The notes under the pieces: generated by a model
What the model saw: only the letters and a program-made list of their open reading frames with translations
What the model was told of the DNA's origin: nothing
Database searches by the model: none
Part shown: positions 8,850-18,582 of the stretch, piece by piece
Layout: every line of letters begins with the position of its first letter
Numbering within the stretch: position 1 is the first letter of the stretch
Source of the DNA: Pararhizobium mangrovi
GTDB taxonomy: Bacteria; Pseudomonadota; Alphaproteobacteria; Rhizobiales; Rhizobiaceae
DNA: 64,000 nucleotides
Direction of reading: 5' to 3'
Assembly (NCBI RefSeq): GCF_006516965.1
Contig: NZ_VHLH01000014.1
Location: forward strand, 56,163 to 120,162
Program-made: the position numbers and the translations under genes

Positions 8850-9869
8850 CACCGAGACCTTCCATGGCGCGTCGCGCCGCGCGACCGCCGTGCCGGCATC
8901 ATGCCGGACCCCTACCGCGTCTGGCTGTCGGAGATCATGCTTCAACAGACGAGCGTACGTGCCGTGAAACCTTACTTCGCGGCCTTTGTCCAGAGGTGGC
9001 CGCGGGTCGGCGACCTCGCCTCGGCGGACGAAACGGAGGTTCTCGGCGCCTGGGCCGGGCTCGGCTACTATTCGCGCGCCCGCAACCTGAAGCGGTGCGC
9101 GGAGACCATCGCGGTTGCCCATGGCGGCATCTTTCCCGACACGGCGGCGGGGCTGCGCGCCCTGCCCGGCATCGGCGCCTATACCGCGGCGGCGATCGCC
9201 GCGATCGCGTTCGACCGGCCGGAACCGGTCGTCGACGGCAATGTCGAACGCGTGACGACGCGCCTCTTTGCAATCGAGACGCCGCTGCCGCGGGCGAAAC
9301 CGGAAATCGGCGAGCGCGTGGCCGAACTGACGCCCGACGCGCGTCCAGGGGATTTCGCGCAGGCCATGATGGACCTTGGCGCCACCATCTGCACGCCGCG
9401 GCGGCCGGCATGCGCCATCTGCCCGCTCAACGCGGATTGCGCGGCGCTCGCCACGATGGACCCCGAGACCCTGCCCCGAAAGGCGCCGAAGAAGGAAAAG
9501 CCGGCGCGGCGCGGCGCGGCCTTCGTCGCCATCGACGGGACGGGTGCCGTCTACCTTACGCGGCGTCCCGACAAGGGCCTGCTTGCCGGCATGGCGCAGG
9601 TGCCGACGACCGGCTGGACCTCGCGTCTCGATGGCGACACGACGGTTGCGGCAGCCCCCTTCGAGGCGGCCTGGCACCGGTCCGGAACGATCGAGCACGT
9701 CTTCACGCACTTTTCGTTACGCCTCGACATATTCGGCGCTGAACTCGTGCGGCGACCGGAAACCGCCGAAGGATGGTGGTCCCCGCCCGAGCGCGTCGGC
9801 GACGAGGCCCTGCCGACCGTGATGAAGAAGGCGATCGCCGCCGCCTTCCCCGATACCTTCCGCCGATAG
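8796..9869 (+). CDS. mutY: A/G-specific adenine DNA glycosylase MutY
   Basis: A 357-residue base-excision repair enzyme that removes adenine mispaired with 8-oxoguanine. The catalytic region includes LVAWYDRHHRDLPWR and LSEIMLQQTSV. The helix-hairpin-helix is LPGIGAYTAAAIAAIA, followed by the catalytic Asp in VVDGNVERV. The 4Fe-4S cluster cysteines are CTPRRPACAICPLNADC. A C-terminal NUDIX-like domain (from residue ~235) recognises 8-oxoG. The ATG at 8796 starts just before the conserved N-terminus. There is no strong ribosome site, and the 5' end overlaps the divergent ligase gene. The HAD hydrolase gene follows within 10 bases. Confidence 0.95.
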   Translation: MPGTLTPADRLVAWYDRHHRDLPWRVAPRDRRAGIMPDPYRVWLSEIMLQQTSVRAVKPYFAAFVQRWPRVGDLASADETEVLGAWAGLGYYSRARNLKRCAETIAVAHGGIFPDTAAGLRALPGIGAYTAAAIAAIAFDRPEPVVDGNVERVTTRLFAIETPLPRAKPEIGERVAELTPDARPGDFAQAMMDLGATICTPRRPACAICPLNADCAALATMDPETLPRKAPKKEKPARRGAAFVAIDGTGAVYLTRRPDKGLLAGMAQVPTTGWTSRLDGDTTVAAAPFEAAWHRSGTIEHVFTHFSLRLDIFGAELVRRPETAEGWWSPPERVGDEALPTVMKKAIAAAFPDTFRR

Positions 9870-9878
9870 GTGCCATCC

Positions 9879-10490
9879 ATGCCCGAACCCGTCCGCCACG
9901 TCGTCTTCGACATCGGCAAGGTCCTCATTCACTACGACCCGGATATTCCGTTCTCGCGCATCATTCCCGACGACGAGGCACGCCGCTTCTTCTTCGAGAA
10001 CGTGTGCACGCACGAATGGAACCTCGAACAGGATCGCGGGCGCGCCTGGGCGGACGCGGAGGCCGAAGCGATCGCCCGCCATCCCGACCATACGGACGAG
10101 ATCCGCGCGTTCCGCAAGCACTGGCACGAGATGGTGCCGCACGCCTATGACGGTTCGGTCGTCGAGCTTCGCGCGCTTCTTGCCGCCGGTCACGACGTGA
10201 CCATGCTGACGAACTTCGCCTCGGACACGTTCCGCGAGGCGCAGCAGCGTTTCGCGTTCCTGAACGAGTCGCGCGGCGTGACCGTTTCCGCCGAGGTCGG
10301 GCTCATCAAGCCCGATCGCGCAATCTACGACCGTCATGCCGAAGCCTTCGGCCTCGATCCCGCCGCAACGCTGTTCATCGACGACAGCATGCCCAACGTA
10401 AGGGGTGCGCGCGAGGCCGGGTGGCAGGCCGTGCACTTCACCGATTCCGGGACGCTGCACCGCGATCTCGTGGAAAACGGCCTGCTGTAG
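9879..10490 (+). CDS. HAD-superfamily hydrolase, YihX-like
   Basis: A 203-residue HAD phosphatase. Motif I is FDIGKVLIHYD, with Gly in place of the second Asp, as in the YihX alpha-glucose-1-phosphatase group (FDLGNVI). Motif II is MLTNFA, motif III the Lys in GLIKPDRAIYD, and motif IV LFIDDSMPNV. It is likely a cytoplasmic sugar- or metabolite-phosphatase of unknown substrate. It begins 10 bases after mutY and is probably co-transcribed. A GTG nine bases upstream is an alternative start. It converges with ccrM with only 30 bases between stops. Confidence 0.85.
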   Translation: MPEPVRHVVFDIGKVLIHYDPDIPFSRIIPDDEARRFFFENVCTHEWNLEQDRGRAWADAEAEAIARHPDHTDEIRAFRKHWHEMVPHAYDGSVVELRALLAAGHDVTMLTNFASDTFREAQQRFAFLNESRGVTVSAEVGLIKPDRAIYDRHAEAFGLDPAATLFIDDSMPNVRGAREAGWQAVHFTDSGTLHRDLVENGLL

Positions 10491-10520
10491 GCGATCTGCG
10501 AAGGTCGACGCCGCTCGCGG

Positions 10521-11708
<1,188 letters not shown>

Positions 11709-11852
11709 ATTCCCTGAAGGCGGGAACGCTTCCGCCACGATCGTGCCACGAAAACGAACGTCGCCTGCCCTTCCGCCCGACACGTTTCGGCCCGCCCCCG
11801 CACGAAACCGGGGCAGGCCGAAAGCGAAATCAACGGCATGCGGGGCACCGCG

Positions 11853-12434
11853 TCAGGCGGCAGCACGCTCCTTCAGGATCGCCGGATCGAAGGCCGGCCG
11901 CGTGAAGATCTCGCGCAGCAGCGGCTCGAAATGCTCCAGCGGCTTCGACGGGTAGTCCGGATCGAAGGCCGCCTGGTCCCAATCGCGGCAAAAGCGCATG
12001 CACGTCTCGTAGTACGGATTGTCCTTGTGGCTCTCGTGCATGTCCGTCGGCTCGCCGATCTTGTCGCCATAGAACTGCATCTGGAACAGACCGTGCATCT
12101 CGACCGCCCAGGTCACCTCTTCGCGCACGTAAGGCCGGATGATGCTGGCGGCGAGCTGGGCGTGGTTGTAGGGCGAGAGATCGTCGCCGAGATCGTGGAT
12201 CAGTGCGGCCGCGACCAGTTCCTTGTCGGCGCCGTCTTCCTCGGCACGGGTCGCCGCCTGCAACGAGTGCTCGAGCCGCGAAACCTTGTACCCCTCGAGC
12301 GAGTGTTCGAGCGCGCGCAGGTGATCCATGATGCGATCGGGCAGTTCGGCTACATGCTTGCGCTCGAGCCGGTCGAGAAGCGCGTAGTCCTCGGTGGTGC
12401 CGTTTTCCATGCGGGTAAAGCTGACGGTTTCCAT
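11853..12434 (-). CDS. HD-domain oxygenase, TmpB-like (phosphonate C-P cleavage)
   Basis: A 193-residue HD-domain protein of the PhnZ/TmpB/MIOX-like group of mixed-valent di-iron oxygenases. The metal-ligand pattern is visible: LEHSLQAA (His, ~residue 48), LIHDLGDD (His-Asp, ~72), SPYNHAQLAA (His), VEMHGLFQ (His) and a late Asp in DWDQAAFDPDYPS. The N-terminal FTRMENGTTEDYALL occupies the place of the substrate-gating region of this group. TmpB converts hydroxylated 2-trimethylaminoethylphosphonate to glycine betaine and phosphate. Assignment rests on the adjacent TmpA-like oxygenase, whose stop overlaps this start by one base (TGATG). The alternative is a generic HD phosphohydrolase. Confidence 0.72.
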   Translation of the reverse strand: METVSFTRMENGTTEDYALLDRLERKHVAELPDRIMDHLRALEHSLEGYKVSRLEHSLQAATRAEEDGADKELVAAALIHDLGDDLSPYNHAQLAASIIRPYVREEVTWAVEMHGLFQMQFYGDKIGEPTDMHESHKDNPYYETCMRFCRDWDQAAFDPDYPSKPLEHFEPLLREIFTRPAFDPAILKERAAA

Positions 12435-13555
12435 CAGGCGGCCTCCGTTCGTTCGGTTTTCGTGGCGGACAGCATGCGATAGAGGCTCTCCGGCGCATCG
12501 CGGTCGATATAGCATCCCTGCAGATGGCGCATACCCTCGCTCGGGTCGTAGCCCGTTCTACCGTGCAGGACGCGGTTGTTGTCGAACATCATCAGTTCGC
12601 CGGGCTTCAGCGTGAAGCGCAGCTCGAAGCGGGCGTCGCCGAGAAGCTGGCCGAGGCGCTGGCGCGCGCGATGGAAGGCGACCATCGTTTCCGCATCGAG
12701 CAGCGGCGTCTCGTCAAGGCGCGGGCTGTAGTGGATGCCCGTCGGGCAACCGTCGTGATCGGTCTCGATCATCGGATGGCGATCGTAAAGATGCGTGTCG
12801 GGATCGCGGAAGCGGAAGCCGACGGGGATCTCGGTCAGCAGCCGGTAGCCGTCCGGATCCTCCTTTCGCATCCGTTCGCAAACCGAAAGGCTGTCGACCA
12901 GCGTCGACTGCCCGCCCGTCGTCTCGTTGACGAGGCAGTGCAGGAGCTGGATGCCGGGAACCGGATCACGATAAGGATTGTCGGTGTGCGGGGCGAGCGG
13001 CACCGGGCGATAGGCCAGATCGTTGGAGACCGGTCGCGAATAGACCTCGAAATACGAGCCGAAATTCGTCTCGCGCACGAAGCCGAAATGACGCGCGACC
13101 GAAAGGATCGAATTGCGCTCGGTCGGCGTGTTCCGCAGGATCACGAAGCCGCGCTCGAGAAACTGGCCGAGACACCGGCGCGTCTCGGCGGCGGACGCTT
13201 CGAGGCGCTGCCAGTCGTGGATCTCGCCCGGCCCCTCTTCGGCGAGCCAGGAACGCCGTTCGACGGGGCTCGCGTCGCCGTCGATGCCGAGCGCGAGGTC
13301 GGCGAAGCGGAAATCGCTCGTGAAGCCGTCGCTGAACGTCGCCGTAAACCCGTCGGCCTTCGCCGCGACGTCCGTCAGGGAAAGATCCGCCGGCAATTCG
13401 TGCGGGTTGAAGAAGCGCTGTCCGGTGGTGGCGTCGCGTGCCGCCTCGTCCAGCGTGCGTTCGCGCAGCCAGAGGGCGGGAAGCACCTGCCGGCCGTTGG
13501 CGGTCGCGACCGTCACGGTCGCGTCGGCAAGTTCGAAATCGTTCGCGGAAATCAT
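12434..13555 (-). CDS. Fe(II)/2-oxoglutarate oxygenase, TmpA / gamma-butyrobetaine hydroxylase-like
   Basis: A 373-residue protein with the two domains of the gamma-butyrobetaine hydroxylase family. The small N-terminal domain (residues ~1-90) contains LPALWLRERTLDEAARD. The TauD-type double-stranded beta-helix has the iron triad HTDNPYRDP (H-x-D, ~residue 198) and the distal His in NNRVLHGRTGYDP (~334), followed by the 2OG-binding Arg. With the HD oxygenase it matches TmpA, which hydroxylates 2-trimethylaminoethylphosphonate at C1. A gamma-butyrobetaine (carnitine) hydroxylase is the main alternative. The ATG at 13555 was chosen because it gives the family N-terminus. It is transcribed away from the LysR gene. 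Confidence 0.78.
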   Translation of the reverse strand: MISANDFELADATVTVATANGRQVLPALWLRERTLDEAARDATTGQRFFNPHELPADLSLTDVAAKADGFTATFSDGFTSDFRFADLALGIDGDASPVERRSWLAEEGPGEIHDWQRLEASAAETRRCLGQFLERGFVILRNTPTERNSILSVARHFGFVRETNFGSYFEVYSRPVSNDLAYRPVPLAPHTDNPYRDPVPGIQLLHCLVNETTGGQSTLVDSLSVCERMRKEDPDGYRLLTEIPVGFRFRDPDTHLYDRHPMIETDHDGCPTGIHYSPRLDETPLLDAETMVAFHRARQRLGQLLGDARFELRFTLKPGELMMFDNNRVLHGRTGYDPSEGMRHLQGCYIDRDAPESLYRMLSATKTERTEAA

Positions 13556-13629
13556 CGTCGTCCTCGGTCGATCGATTGCGGTCGAGGACGAAAATGACGC
13601 CGATGCTGCGTACGAAAAAGCTGACAACG

Positions 13630-13648
13630 GCTTATGCAGCATATAAGC
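13630..13648. promoter_or_regulatory. LysR-type operator between tmpA-like and lysR genes
   Basis: The perfect palindrome GCTTAT-N7-ATAAGC contains TTAT-N7-ATAA, a LysR-type T-N11-A box. It ends 7 bases before the lysR start codon and lies 75 bases upstream of the TmpA-like start. This placement suits autorepression and co-inducer-dependent activation of the divergent oxygenase pair. Confidence 0.7.
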
Positions 13649-13655
13649 TTGGCTT

Positions 13656-14612
13656 ATGAAAACACTGAACAAACGTCTGCCGCCGCTGAACGCGCTCGTC
13701 GCCTTCGAAGCGGTGATGCGCACGGGTACCGTGACAGCCGCGGCGCGCGAACTCGGCACGAGCCAGCCGGCCGTCTCGCAGCGCCTGCGGACGCTCGAGG
13801 AAGCGCTCGGCACGACGCTCTTCCATCGTGCCGGCCGTTCGCTGAAGGCGAGCGACGCCGCGCGGCGCTACGCGAGCGAGATCGCCGAGGCGCTGGAGGC
13901 GATCGCGGCGGCCAGCGAAACGGCGAAGGGTACGGTCCGCGCGAGGGCGCCGCTCGTCATCTCGGCGCCTTTCGGGTTCACCCATCTGTGGCTCGCACCC
14001 CTCCTGCCACGGCTCGAGACCGCCTTTCCGCAGATCGACATCGTCGCGCGTGCGGAGGACGCGCCGCATGCCGCGGGCCAGCGCAAGCCGGACCTCGACG
14101 TGCGCTTCGGCGAGATGACGGGGCCGGCCGCGAGCGCCTATTTCCTCATGCACGAGGTTGCCCAGCCGGTCTGCAGCCCGGACTTCGCGACCCGTCACGC
14201 GCTTTCCGGCACCGCGACGCCGGCTCGCCGCCTCGCAGACCTCCCGCTCCTCCATCTCGACGAGGAGGATCCGCGCTGGTGCAACTGGCCGGCCTGGTTC
14301 GCTGCCAACGGCGTCGGCGATTTCCATGCGACGCCACGGCTCTTCTACAACAACTATCCGCTGATCGAGCAGGCCGCAGCCGAAGGCAAGGGCATCGCGC
14401 TTTGCTGGCGCGGCATCGTCGAGCCGATGCTCGACGCCGAACGGCTGGTGACCGCCGGCCCGGTCTTCTTCCGTCGCGACTGGGGCTATTGGCTGCACGT
14501 CGCCACGCCGTCCGACACGCGCGGCCGTGCCGTCGCCCTGTGGATCCGCGATGCCGCCCGAAACGACAGCGACCGCGTACTCGCACGCTGCGGCCTCGCG
14601 GTCTCGGGCTGA
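13656..14612 (+). CDS. LysR-family transcriptional regulator
   Basis: A 318-residue LysR regulator. The winged helix is at residues ~9-67 (LNALVAFEAVMRTGTVTAAA, SQPAVSQRLRTLEEALGTTLF) and the ligand-binding domain runs from ~93 to the end. It resembles the GcvA-like branch (PPLNALVAFEA, YLLIEQAAAEGKGIALCWRG-type core). It is divergent from the TmpA/TmpB-like genes and has a palindromic box directly in front of its start, so it most likely controls them in response to the phosphonate or its product. The start lacks a Shine-Dalgarno sequence; ATG at 13656 is the only one giving the proper N-terminus. Confidence 0.9.
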   Translation: MKTLNKRLPPLNALVAFEAVMRTGTVTAAARELGTSQPAVSQRLRTLEEALGTTLFHRAGRSLKASDAARRYASEIAEALEAIAAASETAKGTVRARAPLVISAPFGFTHLWLAPLLPRLETAFPQIDIVARAEDAPHAAGQRKPDLDVRFGEMTGPAASAYFLMHEVAQPVCSPDFATRHALSGTATPARRLADLPLLHLDEEDPRWCNWPAWFAANGVGDFHATPRLFYNNYPLIEQAAAEGKGIALCWRGIVEPMLDAERLVTAGPVFFRRDWGYWLHVATPSDTRGRAVALWIRDAARNDSDRVLARCGLAVSG

Positions 14613-14645
14613 CACGGACGGAAGCTTGATAAGCCTTCGTCGCCC

Positions 14646-15572
14646 CTACCGCCCCCCGGCTTCATCGCCGAACGTCACTCGCACCGCCTCTGCCGTGGTC
14701 GACGGCGGCGTCCAGCCGAGCGTTTCGCGGATGCGGTCGATCTGCACCGCGCTCGGTTGGAGAAGCCGCGCGGCGAGCGCGCCCGCGCCGGGTATGGAAC
14801 GGCTCGCCACGGCGAGCGCGGACGGCACGACGGCGAATCGGGGAGCGCGTCCCTGCGCCTTGCCGATCAGTTCGGCAAGCGCACGCACGCTCGTCGCGCG
14901 CCCGTCGGCGACGTTGAAGACCCGGTCGCTCGGACTTTCGTCGTCGAGGCAGGCGAGGACGGCATCGACCATGTTTCCGACCGCGAGCACGCTTCGCTCG
15001 GCGGGCTCTCTCACGACCGGAACGGGCACGCCGGTGCGCACGGCCCGCGCGAGAAGCCCGAGCAGACCCGTGCGCTCGACACCGTAGATCATTGGCGGCC
15101 TCAAGACAGTGAGCCGGGTGCCGGAGCCTTCGAGTGCCGCAGCGATGGCCGCTTCGGCCTCGGCCTTCGAAGCGCCGTAGGGATCCGCCGCGCGCAACGG
15201 ATCGCTTTCGGCGAACCGGCCGATGCCGCCCGTCGCATAGGCGCGGATGGAGCTTGTAAAGACGATGCGCTTAACCCCCGCGGCGGCGGCCCGGGCGGCA
15301 AGGCGCGCGCTCGCCTCCACGTTGACGCGCCGGAACGCGGCCGCGTCGCGCCGCGCACGGAAAGCACCCGGCGGCGGGTTGTGGGCGGCGAGGTGGACGA
15401 GCGCCTGCGCGCCTTCGAGCACGGCCGGCCAGTCGGCGGCCCGTTCGAGATCGGCGCGCGTCGCCAGCCCCCCACCCGAACGCGAAACCGCCCGCACGGA
15501 ACGGTGCTCCGCCCCCAACCTTGCGACGAGATGGCGGCCGACGAAACCGCTGGCACCCGTGACGACGATCAT
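14646..15572 (-). CDS. NAD-dependent epimerase/dehydratase (extended SDR)
   Basis: A 308-residue extended short-chain dehydrogenase. The NAD-binding motif GASGFVGRHL is at residues 6-15. The catalytic triad is SS in VFTSSIRAY plus YGASK near residue 147, and the C-terminal half is a sugar-nucleotide-type substrate domain. It is similar to UDP-glucose 4-epimerase-like or NDP-sugar dehydratase proteins, but the substrate cannot be told. It stands alone, converging with the lysR gene (33 bases) and divergent from a HAD hydrolase. Confidence 0.85.
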   Translation of the reverse strand: MIVVTGASGFVGRHLVARLGAEHRSVRAVSRSGGGLATRADLERAADWPAVLEGAQALVHLAAHNPPPGAFRARRDAAAFRRVNVEASARLAARAAAAGVKRIVFTSSIRAYATGGIGRFAESDPLRAADPYGASKAEAEAAIAAALEGSGTRLTVLRPPMIYGVERTGLLGLLARAVRTGVPVPVVREPAERSVLAVGNMVDAVLACLDDESPSDRVFNVADGRATSVRALAELIGKAQGRAPRFAVVPSALAVASRSIPGAGALAARLLQPSAVQIDRIRETLGWTPPSTTAEAVRVTFGDEAGGR

Positions 15573-15687
15573 CGCTGCTCCTTGCGTTTACGCTCTTCCG
15601 GGTGCGAACCACCCCTGCGGCGTTGTCTCGCCGGCGCCGATCCTGTAGGCGTTCGGCCTTTCGATGCAACAAGGGGCCCGAACCATC

Positions 15688-16377
15688 ATGGCCGGATTCG
15701 ACCTCATCATCTTCGATTGCGACGGCGTGCTCGTGGATTCCGAGATCATCGCCGCAAAGGTCGAGGCCAAGCTTCTGACCGATGCCGGACACCCGATCGA
15801 GGCGGAGACCGTGATGCAGCGCTACGCCGGCATGACGTGGAAGGACGTGCTGCTCGCCATTGAGAAGGAGGCGGACCATCCCCTTCCCGCCACGCTCCTC
15901 AAGGATTCCGAGCGCATCCTCGACGAAAAGCTCGCCCGCGAGGTCCGTGCGATCGAAGGCGTCGGCCAGGCGATCGCGCGCATCGACCTGCCGCGCTGCA
16001 TCTGCTCGAACTCGGCCCAGCACCGCATCGAGGCGATGCTCAAGCGCACCCGGCTGCTGCCCGTCTTCGAGCCGGACATCTTTTCGGCCAAGGACCTCGA
16101 AGGCGTCGAGCCCAAGCCTGCGCCGGACGTCTACCTCCATGCCGCGCGGCAAATGGACAAGGACGCCGCGGCGACCGTCGTGGTCGAGGATTCGGCGCAC
16201 GGGGTGCAGGCCGCGCGGGCGGCGGGCATGCGCGTGGTCGGCTTTACCGGCGGCGCCCACACCTGGCCCTCGCATGCCGACGTGCTGACGGAGGCAGGCG
16301 CCGAAACGGTCATCAACCGCATGCGCGACCTGCCGCCGACGGTCGAAGCCCTTTCCGCGTGGTCGGAGCCGGTGTGA
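15688..16377 (+). CDS. HAD-superfamily hydrolase (phosphoglycolate phosphatase / beta-PGM type)
   Basis: A 229-residue HAD subfamily IA enzyme with motif I FDCDGVLVDSE, a helical cap, CICSNSAQHR (motif II, S/T-N), KPAPDVYLHAA (motif III Lys) and VVVEDSAHGVQAA (motif IV, ED). The layout matches sugar-phosphate phosphatases such as Gph or YieH. ATG at 15688 starts just before the conserved core and is preferred to an ATG eight codons upstream. The substrate is unknown. It converges with the lipoprotein gene with 7 bases between stops. Confidence 0.85.
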   Translation: MAGFDLIIFDCDGVLVDSEIIAAKVEAKLLTDAGHPIEAETVMQRYAGMTWKDVLLAIEKEADHPLPATLLKDSERILDEKLAREVRAIEGVGQAIARIDLPRCICSNSAQHRIEAMLKRTRLLPVFEPDIFSAKDLEGVEPKPAPDVYLHAARQMDKDAAATVVVEDSAHGVQAARAAGMRVVGFTGGAHTWPSHADVLTEAGAETVINRMRDLPPTVEALSAWSEPV

Positions 16378-16384
16378 GCCGGCC

Positions 16385-16933
16385 CTACGGCGTATCGTAG
16401 GGGCCCGTGTCGAAGCCGACGAAGACCTGCGCGGACGTCGTCTCGGCGAGCGTCAGCGGCACGTCGTGCGTGAACAGGAACTGTTTGGCGGAACTCGTCG
16501 GCACCGTCGTCTTGTACTGCGTCAGCTTGGAATAGAGCACGTTGCCGTTGTCGCCGATGACCGCCACGCGGATCGGCATCGTCACCGGGCCCGAACCGCC
16601 TGCGGGACCGGCGATCACGCGGCCGGCGGCACCGACCTTCATCGTCACCTGATTGCCGTTCACGCGGCACTCGCGCGAGGCCTGGTCGATCGAAGCCTGG
16701 CGGACGACCGCCGAGTCCGGCCCCTTCTTCGCACCGCCCTTGTAGGTGCGGTAGGAGGACGTCCCCTCGCGCAATTCGACCTTCGGGCAGGTGCCGCGCA
16801 CGATCGCCTGGCCGCCCGTGTCGCCCGCCGAGGCCACCGTGTTCGTGCCCGCGGACCCACCGAAGGTCGAACAGCCTGCCACGACCGTCAGCACCGACAG
16901 CGCCGCGGCGATCCTCACCGTATTGGACTGCAT
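16385..16933 (-). CDS. Hypothetical lipoprotein with repeat-encoded start region
   Basis: About 182 residues. MQSNTVRIAAALSVLTVVAGC is a lipoprotein signal peptide with lipobox VAGC, so it should be lipidated and anchored in an envelope membrane. The mature part has two further Cys (TCPKVELREG, SRECRVNG) and a beta-rich C-terminus (PVTMPIRVAVIGDNGNVLYS, AQVFVGFDTG). No family is recognised. The start is ambiguous because a 15-base tandem repeat (16931-16990) supplies three in-frame ATG codons five codons apart, each preceded by the same purine-rich word; the last one before the signal peptide was chosen. Confidence 0.7.
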   Translation of the reverse strand: MQSNTVRIAAALSVLTVVAGCSTFGGSAGTNTVASAGDTGGQAIVRGTCPKVELREGTSSYRTYKGGAKKGPDSAVVRQASIDQASRECRVNGNQVTMKVGAAGRVIAGPAGGSGPVTMPIRVAVIGDNGNVLYSKLTQYKTTVPTSSAKQFLFTHDVPLTLAETTSAQVFVGFDTGPYDTP

Positions 16934-16990
16934 TCCAGCATACCCCATTCCAGCACATCCCATTCCGGCGGATCCCGTTCCGAGAGATCC
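16931..16990. repeat. 15-bp tandem minisatellite, four units
   Basis: Four head-to-tail 15-base units occupy 16931-16945, 16946-16960, 16961-16975 and 16976-16990. Units 1 and 2 share CATTCCAGCA-type starts and units 3 and 4 diverge progressively. The unit is a multiple of three, so copy changes would keep frame. On the minus strand units 1-3 each contain GGAATG, giving repeated in-frame start codons of the lipoprotein gene. Confidence 0.8.
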
Positions 16991-17168
16991 CGGCCGCTCG
17001 ACCGGTTGCATCTGGCCGGACCCTCCGTCCGGCGGTGGAAGCCGGGCCTTTCCCGACCCTTTCGCGTGGTCTATACCAGCGCCCGCGCGAAAAATCGATT
17101 GCCCGGTGCGAACGTCGAACACGAACCGGGTCCGATTCGATCCCGCGCCCTACCGGGAGTTCAGCGAC

Positions 17169-18578
17169 GTGCATTACGTATCCACCCGCGGCGAAGCGCC
17201 GAAAGCCGGCTTCGACGATGTGATCCTCGCGGGTCTCGCGCCGGACGGCGGGCTCTACGTACCCGAAAGCTGGCCGCAATTTTCGCCCGACGACATCCGT
17301 GAGATGCGCGGCGCCTCCTACGAGACGATCGCCGAACGCGTGATCGCCCCCTTCGTCGGCGACACGATCGACCCGGAAACGCTGCGCGCGATGATTCGCG
17401 AGGCCTACGCCACGTTCCGTCACCCGGCGATCGCACCGCTCGCCCAGTCGGGTGCGAACACGTTCCTCATGGAACTCTTCCACGGGCCGACGCTCGCCTT
17501 CAAGGACGTGGCGATGCAGCTCCTCGCTCGGCTGATGGATCATGTGCTCGCCGAACGCGGCGAACGCGCGACGATCGTCGGCGCGACGTCGGGCGATACC
17601 GGAGGTGCGGCCATCGACGCCTTCGCCGGCTCGAACCGTACCGACGTCTACATCCTCTTTCCCGAAGGCAAGGTTTCGCCCGTCCAGCGTCGCCAGATGA
17701 CGACGCATGGGCGCGACAACGTCCACGCGATCGCCGTGAAAGGCGATTTCGACGACTGCCAGAGCCTCGTGAAGGCGATGTTCAACGACCGCGCCTTTCG
17801 CGGCGAGGTCGGCCTTTCCGGCGTCAACTCGATCAACTGGGCCCGCATCATGGCCCAGATCGTCTACTACTTCACCGCCGCCGTCACCCTCGGCGCCCCG
17901 GAACGTACCGTCTCCTTCACCGTGCCGACCGGCAATTTCGGCGACATCTTCGCCGGCTACGCCGCAAAGCGCATGGGCCTCGGGATCGAACGCCTCGTCA
18001 TCGCCACCAACGAGAACGACATCCTCGCCCGCGCGCTCGCGTCCGGGCGTTACGAAAGACAGGGCGTCGTCACGACCACCTCGCCGTCGATGGATATCCA
18101 GGTCTCGTCGAATTTCGAGCGCCTGCTGTTTTGCGCCGGCGGCGAGGATCCCGCCGCCGTGCGCACGGCGATGGACGGGCTCGCGCAGGCCGGCGCCTTC
18201 ACGATCGATCCGGCGGCGCTGCGCGAAATCCGTCGCGACTTCTCGGCCGGGCGCGCCGGCATGTGCGAGGCGGACGCCGTGATCCGCGACGTCGCGACAC
18301 GCACCGGCGCGGTCCTCGATCCGCACACGGCCGTGGCACTGACGGTCGCACGTGATATGCCTGCAAGCCGAACGCCGATGGTGGTGCTTTCCACGGCCCA
18401 TCCGGCGAAGTTCCCCGATGCCGTGAAGGCGGCGTGCGGCATTGACCCCGCGCTGCCGCCATGGCTTTGTGATCTGATGAACAGGGAGGAGCAGTTCGAC
18501 GTCCTGGCGAACGATCTCGACGCGGTTCAGGCGCTGATCCGCAAGACCGCCCGCGCTGGCGACGCGAATGCCCGATGA
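17169..18578 (+). CDS. thrC: Threonine synthase
   Basis: A 469-residue PLP enzyme converting O-phosphohomoserine to threonine. The start is GTG at 17169 (VHYVSTRGEAPKAGF), with GGGAG nine bases upstream; this is the family N-terminus (M-x-YVSTRGEAP). The PLP lysine is in GPTLAFKDVAMQ (~residue 108), with VGATSGDTGGAA as the phosphate-binding loop and FTVPTGNFGDIFAGYAAK further on. Length fits the long form of ThrC. The M16 peptidase gene follows with near overlap. Homoserine kinase (thrB) lies 11 kb away in the cytochrome oxidase cluster. Confidence 0.96.
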   Translation: MHYVSTRGEAPKAGFDDVILAGLAPDGGLYVPESWPQFSPDDIREMRGASYETIAERVIAPFVGDTIDPETLRAMIREAYATFRHPAIAPLAQSGANTFLMELFHGPTLAFKDVAMQLLARLMDHVLAERGERATIVGATSGDTGGAAIDAFAGSNRTDVYILFPEGKVSPVQRRQMTTHGRDNVHAIAVKGDFDDCQSLVKAMFNDRAFRGEVGLSGVNSINWARIMAQIVYYFTAAVTLGAPERTVSFTVPTGNFGDIFAGYAAKRMGLGIERLVIATNENDILARALASGRYERQGVVTTTSPSMDIQVSSNFERLLFCAGGEDPAAVRTAMDGLAQAGAFTIDPAALREIRRDFSAGRAGMCEADAVIRDVATRTGAVLDPHTAVALTVARDMPASRTPMVVLSTAHPAKFPDAVKAACGIDPALPPWLCDLMNREEQFDVLANDLDAVQALIRKTARAGDANAR

Positions 18579-18582
18579 TGCG

